DNA of 64,000 nt from CAZSBB01 sp964605235 (GTDB lineage Bacteria; Planctomycetota; Phycisphaerae; Phycisphaerales; Phycisphaeraceae), in contig CAZSBB010000006.1 of NCBI GenBank assembly GCA_964605235.1, positions 101,604-165,603 of the forward strand, in the 5' to 3' direction. Both the position numbers and the translations under genes were made by a program. Numbering within the stretch: the first letter of the stretch is position 1; every line of letters starts with the position of its first letter. The notes under the pieces were generated by a model. That model was not told the DNA's origin and searched no databases. It worked only from the letters and a program-made list of their open reading frames with translations. Below, one piece after another: positions 35,025 to 43,885 of this stretch.

Positions 35025-35729
35025 TCATTCGGTTGCTGCCGCCTGGGCGCATTCGTCCAGAATGATGCGGCTGTCATCGAGCAGATAGCGAAAGACCGGG
35101 AGCTGTTCGTCCAGCGGTTGGCAGGCTGACTGCAAGGCCGGCGGACAGGCGATGGTGGGATTGAGAAACACCGCCAGGCCTTCGCGCAGGGCGGGCCCAC
35201 CGCCATCCATCTGGATGACGACCGCATCGGCCGAGGCATACACCGCGCGGGGGTGGAGCTGCGCGAGCGTGTCAGGCAGACCAGTGGGCGGCAGGTTGCC
35301 GGTAGTTTCAAAGCTCAATTCCGTGGCCTGCTGCCGCGCTGCTTCCCCCAGTTCCACCGCCGCCAGGTAAATGCGTTTGGGGTCCAGCCGGTGGTACGCC
35401 TGCGTGCGCCCCGCGCGGAAGGTGTAAGCCATGGTCGGCAGCGCCGCCACCGCCAGCAGCACACTGCTGATCATCACCAGCACCGTCCTGCCGCCGTTGG
35501 CGCGGGTTTGCGGTTGCTTGCGTTGTGCCGCCATCAGCCCGCAGCTCAGTGCCAGCACCACCGACAGATGGACGAACAAGCCCACAATCATGAGGGCGAT
35601 CCACTTCATCCCATGCAACCCCGCAGCGAAGTGCAGGCCATCCCGATAGCTGAGCGTGGCATACAGCACCACCATCGCCAATGCGGTGAGCCAGGGCACG
35701 ATCATGCAGAGGCGTGTGAAACGGTTCAT
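35025..35729 (-). CDS. Membrane protein of unknown function
   Basis: 234 residues from the ATG at 35729, which overlaps the upstream stop as ATGA. Three hydrophobic helices (MIVPWLTALAMVVLYATL, WIALMIVGLFVHLSVVLALS and VLVMISSVLLAVAALPTMAY) are followed by an extracytoplasmic region with two Cys (IACPPALQSACQPL) near the end. The coupling to the GxDxY-repeat gene suggests a shared role at the envelope. No family recognised. A longer start at 35819 would overlap the upstream gene by 94 bases and is unlikely. Confidence 0.6.
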   Translation of the reverse strand: MNRFTRLCMIVPWLTALAMVVLYATLSYRDGLHFAAGLHGMKWIALMIVGLFVHLSVVLALSCGLMAAQRKQPQTRANGGRTVLVMISSVLLAVAALPTMAYTFRAGRTQAYHRLDPKRIYLAAVELGEAARQQATELSFETTGNLPPTGLPDTLAQLHPRAVYASADAVVIQMDGGGPALREGLAVFLNPTIACPPALQSACQPLDEQLPVFRYLLDDSRIILDECAQAAATE

Positions 35730-37705
35730 GGTTCGGTTGGTGTGGGCGGCGGCTGACGGATGAGGTCCAGCGTGGGCGTGGTTGGACGCGAGATCAGAAA
35801 ACCCGTGGGGCTGCCGCATTGGTTGTAGGTGTGGTTCTGCGCCTGGGCGAAACTGTTTTCACCGCCGTAGTCCACGAGGAATGAGAAGTTGCCGCCGGAT
35901 TGGGGCAGGGGGTGGTATTCCAGCGTGGGTCGCGCGACGCCTTGCGAACCTTTCTCGTAGCGATCATCGCCGCCGGCGTCGAAGAGGACGCCCAGCGCCG
36001 CCTGTTCGCCCTGGATGCGCGGGTTCTCGTAGTAATCATCGCCGGCCAGGTCCGCCAGCAGCGCCAGGCCGATGTCCCAACTGAAAGCGATGCCCGCCGT
36101 GTTGCCCTGATAGGTGTCGTTGCCCTGATCGTCGATGACGACGCCCACGCCATAGTGCGCCTGAAAGCCCAGCCCCCAGCGGAGGAAGCGTTTTTCCTCA
36201 CGCGGGCCGCCATCCCACGCGGTGCGGGTAGCGCCGACGCGCTGGTCGTTGCCACCAAAGTCCCGGGCGAAGCCGGCCGCGAACCAGTAGCCGCCGCCGT
36301 GGGAGAAGTAATCGCATTCGTACAGATCGTCACCGCCGCCGTCGAGCAGCAGTCCGATGCCGCCGTTGGCGACGCCGCGCGGCCCGATGCCCACGCCCTG
36401 CGAAAAGCCGTCGTAGCCCGGCGAATCGCCATAGCTGTTGGCGTACAACCCACCGGCGTAGTACTCATCGGCGCCGGCGGCATCCACCAGCGCGCCCAGG
36501 CCCAGCGGCCCGCCGATGCCCTGCGACAGCAAGGCCGCGCGGTAGCGATCATCACCCAGGCGATCCAGCAGCAACGCTACGCCGCCGATGGCGACGCCCT
36601 GCACCCGCCGCCTGCCGGTGTAGCGGTCGTTGCCGGCGTGATCCACCAGCACGCCCACACCCAGCAGGCATGTACCTTGCGCGACATCTTCCGCGGCATA
36701 GGTGTCGTCGCCGGCGGCGTCCACCAGCAGCGAGGCGCCCAGGATCGCGCTGCCCTGAATGCCCGGCTGCACGCCGCGGTAATTGTCATGACCCGCCAGG
36801 TCGATCACCACCAGCAGTTGGCGCGTTTCGCTGAGCGTGCCTTCGACGTAGGTGTCGTTGCCCGCCGGGTCGATGACGCCGATCACGCCGGGCATTTCGT
36901 CGAGTTGATACACATCGTCGCCGGCGGTGCCGAGGACCAGTTCGCCCATGGGCAGCTTGAGACGGCGCTGGGAGTTGGTCTGCGCCTCCGCAGTCAATTG
37001 CTGCGCCAACGCGACGGCAAAGGCTGGGGTGGTCAGCGGCGCCAGCGCCCGGCCGGCGGCGTGCAGGGCGCGATGATCCGCCTGCGCCATCAGGTCGCAG
37101 ACGGTGCGGCTCAGAGGCGAGCCGGCGAAACGATGCCCGCGCGAATCCAGCCCCGTACTTACCGCGTAAAAATGCTCGCGCAGGGTCGCCCGTTGCCCGG
37201 CATCCAGCGGCGCGAAGGCTTTGGTCAGCCAGCCATCGGCTTCCTGCAAGGCGTTTTGCAACAGGGTCAACGGAGCGCTGGCTGGTGTGACGGATGCGAC
37301 GGCAGCGGGCAGCGGTGCGTCGAGTTTTTGTGCCGCCAGGTTCAGGAATGGGGCGATGCCGGTGGGATCGACCGCGCTGGTGTAGGCCGCCTGGGTGAAG
37401 CGTTCCGCCTCGCCGATCGCCCACACCTGGTCGCGCAGCAGGGCGTCCACCCAGGTCAGGCGACAGTTGCCGGTCTTGTCGCGCCAGGTTTTATCGCCGG
37501 CGCTGGCGTCGAGTCGGCCGGCGGTGTAGTTGAGATACCGGGCGAAGGCTTCGGTCTGCTGGCGGTGCGCCAGGCCGATTTTGATTTCCTGCGTCAGCAA
37601 TTCCAGCGGCCCAGGCGCAGCATCGGCGGCCGGCTGCGCCCCAGCGACGGCGATCAACATCAACAGCAAACCCAACGCCCAGCAACCAGCACGGAAATGC
37701 AGCAT
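35726..37705 (-). CDS. Secreted protein with GxDxY tandem repeats
   Basis: 659 residues with a signal peptide (about 1-23). Residues 25-250 are helical and without known motif. From about 260 to 630 a repeat of about 25-35 residues occurs some 13 times, each centred on G-[DN]-D-x-Y with strands such as ALLLDRLGDDRYRAALLSQG. Asp/Asn-rich turns of this kind often bind calcium, and the regular spacing suggests a beta-solenoid. No enzymatic motif was seen. The last residues are Pro-rich. A cell-surface or secreted adhesin-like or structural role is inferred. It is coupled to the downstream membrane-protein gene. Confidence 0.75.
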   Translation of the reverse strand: MLHFRAGCWALGLLLMLIAVAGAQPAADAAPGPLELLTQEIKIGLAHRQQTEAFARYLNYTAGRLDASAGDKTWRDKTGNCRLTWVDALLRDQVWAIGEAERFTQAAYTSAVDPTGIAPFLNLAAQKLDAPLPAAVASVTPASAPLTLLQNALQEADGWLTKAFAPLDAGQRATLREHFYAVSTGLDSRGHRFAGSPLSRTVCDLMAQADHRALHAAGRALAPLTTPAFAVALAQQLTAEAQTNSQRRLKLPMGELVLGTAGDDVYQLDEMPGVIGVIDPAGNDTYVEGTLSETRQLLVVIDLAGHDNYRGVQPGIQGSAILGASLLVDAAGDDTYAAEDVAQGTCLLGVGVLVDHAGNDRYTGRRRVQGVAIGGVALLLDRLGDDRYRAALLSQGIGGPLGLGALVDAAGADEYYAGGLYANSYGDSPGYDGFSQGVGIGPRGVANGGIGLLLDGGGDDLYECDYFSHGGGYWFAAGFARDFGGNDQRVGATRTAWDGGPREEKRFLRWGLGFQAHYGVGVVIDDQGNDTYQGNTAGIAFSWDIGLALLADLAGDDYYENPRIQGEQAALGVLFDAGGDDRYEKGSQGVARPTLEYHPLPQSGGNFSFLVDYGGENSFAQAQNHTYNQCGSPTGFLISRPTTPTLDLIRQPPPTPTEP

Positions 37706-37815
37706 GGTGAAACTCGCAGGCAGGAGATCAGTGGAGCTCAGTCAGCCGGCACAGGTCAACGGTGTCACAGTGTAGACCGACTTCGCACGGCATGGCGCAC
37801 GAGCGCTGCGGAGTA

Positions 37816-37889
37816 AAAGGGGAGAAAAAAAGGGATAAGTACATTATTTTACTAAAAATAATGTACTTATCCCTTTTTTTCTCCCCTTT
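37816..37889. repeat. Palindromic hairpin element, family P, copy 3
   Basis: Perfect 35-bp arms (37816-37850 and 37855-37889) with loop ACTA. The inner core GGGATAAGTACATTATTT matches the other two copies; the outer 9 bases (AAAGGGGAG) are particular to this copy yet still palindromic. It lies between two leftward genes and could also end the CBM9-like operon. Confidence 0.92.
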
Positions 37890-37935
37890 CCCCCGGGCGC
37901 ATTTGTCCGGTGTGGGTCGGCAGTGATTTGCGCGG

Positions 37936-38754
37936 CTACGGCAGCAGAATCAGATAGCCCATCGCGGCCGGGGAGAGATGCGGGCAGCCATGGATGACCG
38001 TCGCCCAGTTGCGGGCGATGAGCGTGGCGCGCTGGCCGGTGGTTGGATCCATCGGGCCATCATAGCGCAGGAAATTGGCGCGTAAGGTCATGGGTTGCAG
38101 TTCGGTCAGTTGCAGACGTCTGAGCAGCGCGGGCGCGGGCAGGGCAAAGTCGGCGATCCAGCCGCGTGGCGCGCCTTGCTCCATCCACGGGCCGGCGGCG
38201 GTGCGCAGGTCGGGGTAGTTCCAGGCGCGATCCACCCAGACCTCGCGCCGGCTCACGCGGGGCAGCATCTTGCCGTCGCGGTCCCAGACCAGCGGCGCGG
38301 TGGCGAGGGTTTGCAGGTCAAGGATGCCGCCGCGCGGGCTCAGTTGCACTTCGATCCATTGCCGCTGGTCGCCCAGAGGATCAATGAAAATCTCGGCGAC
38401 ATCGCCCAGGTAGTGATTGGCGTCGCGGGTCTGGTCGAACGGCGTGAACACCTCATCGTCCCGGCAGAGGAAACGCACGTACAACGCTTCGGGACGCCAG
38501 AGCACGCGGACTTCGGTGCGGTCGGCCGGAGCGAAACGCGGGTCGGCGGCTTGTGCGCCGAGGCTGGGGACCAGGTGGGTGATGACTGCCGCCTGCGCCC
38601 ACGCCGGGTCCGTCAACTCCGCGGTGACCAGCGGCGCCAGCTCACTGCGCGGCACGCGCAGGTGCGGGCGATTCGCCACCGGTGGGGAATTTGAGCACGC
38701 CGTCAGCATCATCACGCTGCCCAGCAGCAGCGCGCCAGTCCAGGTTCGCATCAT
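37936..38754 (-). CDS. CBM9-like carbohydrate-binding lipoprotein
   Basis: 272 residues with a lipoprotein signal (MLTACSNS, Cys near residue 20). The rest matches the CBM9-like fold found in outer-membrane sugar-binding proteins: LTDPAWAQA, VRVLWRPEALYVRFLCRDDEV, then DVAEIFIDPLGD and the WIADFALP strand. Such modules bind glycan ends. It is the last gene of the leftward GH2-like operon, 4 bases after the preceding stop, so the lipoprotein may tether degradation to the outer membrane. Confidence 0.8.
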   Translation of the reverse strand: MMRTWTGALLLGSVMMLTACSNSPPVANRPHLRVPRSELAPLVTAELTDPAWAQAAVITHLVPSLGAQAADPRFAPADRTEVRVLWRPEALYVRFLCRDDEVFTPFDQTRDANHYLGDVAEIFIDPLGDQRQWIEVQLSPRGGILDLQTLATAPLVWDRDGKMLPRVSRREVWVDRAWNYPDLRTAAGPWMEQGAPRGWIADFALPAPALLRRLQLTELQPMTLRANFLRYDGPMDPTTGQRATLIARNWATVIHGCPHLSPAAMGYLILLP

Positions 38755-38758
38755 GATT

Positions 38759-41700
38759 TCACCGGATCACAAAGCTCTGCAGTTGCATGGGCGTCATTTC
38801 CACGGCAAACGTCATCCGCTCGCCACTGCGTTGGGCGGGGATGGTTTGCCCCGTGACCTGATCGACGACCGTCGCGCCGGCAGCAGGCACGCTGATGGTG
38901 AACTTCCCGGCTTGCGTGCCGCGATGCACGACGCCGACGTAGGTGCCGCTGGACGTGGGATAGACTCGCACGCGCACGTCCGCGCTGGCGGGGGCGACGG
39001 CATTGTCGATCACCTGTCCCGTCATGTCGGGCAGCGCGAGGAACGCCGCGGCAAACTGGCGCCAGCGGTCGAGCCAGCCCCAGCCATAGGTGTAGGTGGT
39101 GCGGGTGATGACATTGGGATCGCCATGGAAGCAGGCGAGCACTTCCTCCGCGTTGCCGTAGTCCCAGCCGCCGGGGGTCATCTCGCTGGCTTCGTAGTTG
39201 TCGCCCTGCACATTCCAGCGGGCTTTTTCCTCGTAGTAGAACATGTTGCACATCGCCAGCCCGTCGCCGGTGCGGAAGTAGTTGAGGTAGGGCGCGTTGT
39301 CCGCCAGGTAGCGCCAGTGCACGGGGGCAAACAGCACGATGCCGCGGTCCTGGGCGTACAACTCGGGCATCACGTTGCGATGGATCGCGCCGAAACTGCT
39401 GACCTGCTGCACGAAGTCCTGCGGGGTGAACTGCGCCAGCCGGGCGAGACGCCGTTTCCAGAAATCGCCGGCGCGGTCGACGTTGTAGAGGTCGCTCCAG
39501 TCCTGGCTGGAGTTGCCGGCGTTCATGCTCGGGCCCAGGTTCCAGCCGTCTTCATCCCAGTTGTAGTAGTACAGCTTGAGATCGGGGCGGATGGCTTGCA
39601 GGCGATCGCGCACCTGACGGAGGAACGCGGCGCGTTTGAGTTGCCACCAGGCGTGGTACTGGTCTTTGACCGTGGTGGAAGCCCACTTGGCGAGGGCGGC
39701 GTCATCGCCGGCGGGCATGGTTTGACCCGTCTCGCTGCAGAACAGGGCGACGTCCTGTTTGCCGTAGCTGCATTTGATGCGGTCCTGACGCTGGCGCCAG
39801 AGCAGGCCACGGATTTGCGGATTGGCTTTGATTTCCCGGCCGATGATTTCGTCGATCAGCGTATCCATTTCCCGCCAGACCGCCGGGTGCAGGATGTTGG
39901 CGCCCCAGGCGGAATACCGGCCGCATTTATCCACCTTGCCGTTGGTGCCGATGATGCGGGCTTCGGAGGGCAGGGTGTTGCTGCCGCCGTACTCCACGCG
40001 CGGGATGAAGCCCATGTCGACCTGTCTGGTGCCCTGCAGCCACTTGCCGTAGACATCGCGGTCGTCTTCACCTTCGGGAGAAGCGCGATACCACCCTGGC
40101 GGCGCGAAGCCCAGTGACGAATGCCAGAAGCCGTGCGAGGACCATTTCTGGAACACCGGGCCAATGGCGTTCAAGCCTGCGAACTGCGCCCACAGCGCCG
40201 CATCCACCGGCGGGGCTTCAGGCTGACGTTCCCAGTCCATCATCAGCACGCGGCGCGGCTGACCTTCGGGATAGCGAATGACCGGCGCGTGGGCGGCGAC
40301 ATCCGCCACTTCATACAGCCGGATCTCCGCGACGGCGGGGCCGGCTTCATACTGTCCGGTGTAGTTGCGCCCGTTGTCGTGGAAGAACACCCAGAAGCCG
40401 TTTTCGCTGGAAGTGCTGCGTGCCCCGCGGTAGCCGTAGGTCATTTCATCGTTGATGACCAGATGGTCGTACCACTGGAACTGGCCGGTGTGGGGATAGT
40501 TGACCTGCGGGTCATCAGGCCCGACGCCGTTGCGGTAGCCGGTGCCCTGGTAGTTGCGCCCGGCTTTGATGTCCATCACGCAGTAGCGCGCCTTGTCATC
40601 CGGCACCAGCACGCGCAGCAGATACGCCCGGTGCGGCTGCAGCTTGCCCCGGCCCACGCGGTAGCCGAAGAACTCGTTGTTGTTCGCTTCGCGGAACGAT
40701 CGGCCCTGGTGCTTTTCGACGGTGACGCCTTGCTTCCAGGTGGCGTAGGCGCGGGTGCTGACCCAGGAGGCGCGGATGCCGCCTTCTTTGTAGGGATGCG
40801 GGCCGACGGCGGGATCGGCGGCGCAGTCGATTACGTCGATCAGCTTCAGTTGGCCGTAGGGCGTGTCCTCCATCTTCGCCGGCAGGGGGTCGATGACCAG
40901 TTCATCGCGCTGCTGGTACTTGAGCGTGAACAGCCGGCGACTGTCATCGGGCCAGCTCAGGCCCGCGAGGACCTGTCCCTTGCTGTCGCGCACGAGGATG
41001 ATGGCTTCAAACCACTCCGCGTTGAAGAGCTGGCGCGAGCCGGCGGTCTGCAGGGGCATCACCGCTTCAAGCTGACCATCGGGCAGCAGACGCAGCGGGG
41101 TTTGGCCCGCGATGAGTTGACGTTTGAAGCAATCAACGAAGGCGTACTCCGCCCGCAGCGCCGTCGCGGGGCGCTGCTCGGTGCGCAGGCGCAGGACGAA
41201 CTCCAGATCGGTGCTGGGCAGCGCGCCCATCTCGAATTCGCCGATGGGCGCGGCGCTGGCGGGTTGGCCGGCGTGACGCAGCAGCAGTTGGCGGGCGTCG
41301 GTGGGCATCAGGTCCAGCGCGCCATCGCCGAGGGAAGTGGGGCGGGTCCAACTGCTGACGCGCACGGCGATGGTGTTGACGCTGCCGAGGTTGATCTGCT
41401 CCGGGGCGATGGTGGCGATCAGCGCCTCGCCGGCGGCATTGGTTTGGGCGATGCGCTGGCCGTTCCAGTACAACTCGGCGGTTTCCTGGGCTTCACCCAA
41501 GCGCAGCCGCAGCGGCAAACCCTGCCACGCCGCCGGGATGACAACCTGCTGCCGCAGCCACACCGGGCCGCGCAGGCTCTGCCCCTGCGCCCGCCAGTCC
41601 TCGCCGAGCATGACCACCGGCCAATGCTGGTCGGCATGGGTCGGCTGGTGGTAGCCCAGTTCCACGCCGTAGCCCGCCCGGTCCTGGGCATGTTTCTCCT

Positions 41701-42934
41701 CTTCGCCCCGTTTGCCGAAGTCGCTGCGCGTCCCGTCGGGACGGATGTTGTCCTCCTGGATTCGCCACGCCCCGCGCAGGTCGATCCCGCGCAGCAGCGG
41801 CGTCGTCGGCAGGGCGAGCATTTCAAAGCCCGCCAGTTGCACCGTGCCCGGCTGGCGCAGGCGATGGTTGTCATAGCCCAGCGCCAGCGTGTCGAGCGCC
41901 GCCGGATCAGCCAGCCATTGGGCTTCGTTGCGATTTTCCTTTTCGCCTTCCTTGCGAAACGCGCTCAAGGGGATGACGACTTGCTGCCAGTCGCCCTTTT
42001 GCACCGGGAACTCGGCGCGGTAGCGGGTGACGTTCTGCTTCCAGCGATGGCGGCCATCGGCGAGCTTGATGACCATATCGCCCGCCAGGTCGCCGGTGCG
42101 ATACCAGAAGGAGATGGCGTTGTACCCGGCGGTCGCCCACGCCGAGCCGCGCTGGGCGCGGGGCAGTTCGCAGTCGATGAACTCAGCGCTGTTGGGATAC
42201 CAGACATTCATCGCCAGCGCGTCCTGGCCGCGGAAGGCTTTGCGGGCGACGGCCACTCGGGGGCGCGTGTCGCTGGTGCCTTCATCGCGGAAGCCCGGCT
42301 GCCAGCTGGTGTCGGTGAACACGTCATCGGGCAGGTCGCGGGTGACGGTCAGCGGCAGCGTCGCAGCGGCGGGTGCGTCGGTGGGCGCAGTCAGCGGCGC
42401 GAGCCGGCGCACGGCGAACGTTCCGCGCGAGAGCCCGCCGGACTTGTACCAGTCCCACACGCGCACCGCGACGGTGTTGGTCTGGCCCCAGCGGATTTTC
42501 TCCGCCGGGAGCACCGCCACGATGCACTGGGTGAACTTCACTTCGCCCAGGCTTTGCCCGTTGAAGTAGGTTTCCGCGCCGTCGTCGGGATAGCCCGCCT
42601 GCAGCACGAGGGTCGAGCCTTTCCAGGCCTCCGGGATGACGAAGCGCCGGCGGTACCACGCGATGCCGTTGTACGCATGGCCCTGTTCCTCCCAGGGCTG
42701 GCCGACCTGAATCTGTTCCCAGTCGTCGTCGAAAACGTCGGCGGTTTCCCAGTCGTTTTTGGCTTCGCCTTTGCCGCCGTGCTCCTTCTGCGGCGCCAGC
42801 TTGAAGCGCCAGGCGCCCGACAGGTCAATGACCTCGGGGTCGGCCCCGTGGGCGCGCGGAGTGCAGGTCAGCGTGACCAGCAGCAGGCAGAACACAACCA
42901 GGGACGCCCGCAGCCAGGCGTGGAGTGGAAGCAT
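38759..42934 (-). CDS. Large secreted GH2-like glycoside hydrolase candidate
   Basis: 1,391 residues with a signal peptide (ending PRAHGA). Two galactose-binding-like jellyrolls of glycoside hydrolase family 2 type are visible: residues about 35-190 (LSGAWRFKLAP, YNGIAWYRRRFVIP, ETYFNGQSLGE) and about 395-560 (RGAWRIQEDN, GPVWLRQQVVIPAAW, AELYWNGQRIAQ). Between them is a CBM11-like module (ISFWYRTGDLAGDMVIKLADG). The C-terminal half (about 870-1300) has the barrel-like run LKLYYYNWDEDGWNLG and FRTGDGLAMCNMFYYEE. Catalytic Glu/Asp residues could not be identified with confidence. It follows the pseudopilin gene by 18 bases in the operon. Confidence 0.65.
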   Translation of the reverse strand: MLPLHAWLRASLVVFCLLLVTLTCTPRAHGADPEVIDLSGAWRFKLAPQKEHGGKGEAKNDWETADVFDDDWEQIQVGQPWEEQGHAYNGIAWYRRRFVIPEAWKGSTLVLQAGYPDDGAETYFNGQSLGEVKFTQCIVAVLPAEKIRWGQTNTVAVRVWDWYKSGGLSRGTFAVRRLAPLTAPTDAPAAATLPLTVTRDLPDDVFTDTSWQPGFRDEGTSDTRPRVAVARKAFRGQDALAMNVWYPNSAEFIDCELPRAQRGSAWATAGYNAISFWYRTGDLAGDMVIKLADGRHRWKQNVTRYRAEFPVQKGDWQQVVIPLSAFRKEGEKENRNEAQWLADPAALDTLALGYDNHRLRQPGTVQLAGFEMLALPTTPLLRGIDLRGAWRIQEDNIRPDGTRSDFGKRGEEEKHAQDRAGYGVELGYHQPTHADQHWPVVMLGEDWRAQGQSLRGPVWLRQQVVIPAAWQGLPLRLRLGEAQETAELYWNGQRIAQTNAAGEALIATIAPEQINLGSVNTIAVRVSSWTRPTSLGDGALDLMPTDARQLLLRHAGQPASAAPIGEFEMGALPSTDLEFVLRLRTEQRPATALRAEYAFVDCFKRQLIAGQTPLRLLPDGQLEAVMPLQTAGSRQLFNAEWFEAIILVRDSKGQVLAGLSWPDDSRRLFTLKYQQRDELVIDPLPAKMEDTPYGQLKLIDVIDCAADPAVGPHPYKEGGIRASWVSTRAYATWKQGVTVEKHQGRSFREANNNEFFGYRVGRGKLQPHRAYLLRVLVPDDKARYCVMDIKAGRNYQGTGYRNGVGPDDPQVNYPHTGQFQWYDHLVINDEMTYGYRGARSTSSENGFWVFFHDNGRNYTGQYEAGPAVAEIRLYEVADVAAHAPVIRYPEGQPRRVLMMDWERQPEAPPVDAALWAQFAGLNAIGPVFQKWSSHGFWHSSLGFAPPGWYRASPEGEDDRDVYGKWLQGTRQVDMGFIPRVEYGGSNTLPSEARIIGTNGKVDKCGRYSAWGANILHPAVWREMDTLIDEIIGREIKANPQIRGLLWRQRQDRIKCSYGKQDVALFCSETGQTMPAGDDAALAKWASTTVKDQYHAWWQLKRAAFLRQVRDRLQAIRPDLKLYYYNWDEDGWNLGPSMNAGNSSQDWSDLYNVDRAGDFWKRRLARLAQFTPQDFVQQVSSFGAIHRNVMPELYAQDRGIVLFAPVHWRYLADNAPYLNYFRTGDGLAMCNMFYYEEKARWNVQGDNYEASEMTPGGWDYGNAEEVLACFHGDPNVITRTTYTYGWGWLDRWRQFAAAFLALPDMTGQVIDNAVAPASADVRVRVYPTSSGTYVGVVHRGTQAGKFTISVPAAGATVVDQVTGQTIPAQRSGERMTFAVEMTPMQLQSFVIR

Positions 42935-42952
42935 GGGAGAGGTTTTCCTGTA

Positions 42953-43768
42953 TCAACGGAAGGTGTCGAGCATGGTGGCGGGATCGTGCAGGCCGTTCAT
43001 GCATTCGAGAATGCCTTCGTAGGTCAGCACGTTGGGATTTTCCTTGTCGAGGCGGCTGCGTTCGTTTTTGAACGGATCGTTGAGCCGGTTGTAGACGTAG
43101 TCGCCGTCGTCGCGCCAGCTTTTGGCGGAGCCGTCGGCATTGGCGTGGTTGTAGGACTGGCCGTGAAACGGACGGGTGGCGCTGGAGGTGACGACGATGC
43201 TCGAAGGGCGATCGACCAGGATGCCGTAGTTGGAGGGCAGGTCATCGGCGCGGAAGCCGGGGTAGTAGCCAAAGACGTTGTTGCGTTTGCCGCGGTAGAC
43301 CGAGGCGACGGGCTCCGCGGTGCTGTAGGAGCAGCGCACGTCGTTGAGCTGGCGGAACAGCTTCTGGTTGGTGCTGGTCTTGCCCACGGCGACCATTTCC
43401 CAGCCGCGGGTGGATTCGTCGGCGGGGCAGAAGAAAATGCGGGGCGCGGCGCCGTCGTCGATGGTGCCGGCGGCGATGAGGGTGCCCAGGTGGCGCACGC
43501 GCTGGTTGTTGGTGCCGCCGCCGACGCGGGAGATCAACTCGGTTTCATTTTCCTGATAGCCGTACAGGTAATTCAGATGGTCGGCGGCGTACACCGTGCA
43601 GGCGATCATGACCTGACGCTGGTTGCTCAGGCACATGCTGCTGCGGGCGGCATCGCGCGACTTCTGCAGCGCCGGCAGCAGCACCGCCATCAACAGCGAA
43701 ATGATGCTGATGACCACAAGCAGCTCGATGAGGGTAAAAGCACGCGACCGCGGTGCGGTTTGGCACAT
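42953..43768 (-). CDS. Prepilin-type (pseudopilin) protein, planctomycete type
   Basis: 271 residues from the ATG at 43768 (AGGAG 7-8 bases upstream). The type II secretion/type IV pilin leader is clear: RAFTLIELLVVISIISLLMAV, cleaved before Phe, then a long helix (LPALQKSRDAARSSMCLSNQ). The body is rich in aromatic residues with RNNVFGYYPGFRADDLPS and FFCPADES. Planctomycetes have many such proteins, usually beside glycan-degradation genes; their role may be adhesion, or assembly of a short surface fibre. It sits between the regulator and the GH2-like gene. Confidence 0.85.
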   Translation of the reverse strand: MCQTAPRSRAFTLIELLVVISIISLLMAVLLPALQKSRDAARSSMCLSNQRQVMIACTVYAADHLNYLYGYQENETELISRVGGGTNNQRVRHLGTLIAAGTIDDGAAPRIFFCPADESTRGWEMVAVGKTSTNQKLFRQLNDVRCSYSTAEPVASVYRGKRNNVFGYYPGFRADDLPSNYGILVDRPSSIVVTSSATRPFHGQSYNHANADGSAKSWRDDGDYVYNRLNDPFKNERSRLDKENPNVLTYEGILECMNGLHDPATMLDTFR

Positions 43769-43885
43769 GGCGGGGCTCCTGTGAGATTTCCCCAAGCCGA
43801 CCATTCGATCCAGGCGACGATCAAACTGTCTTCCGACCAACCTTCCACGGGGCTGCACCCCGAAGCATGCGGCGTCCGGCGCCCG

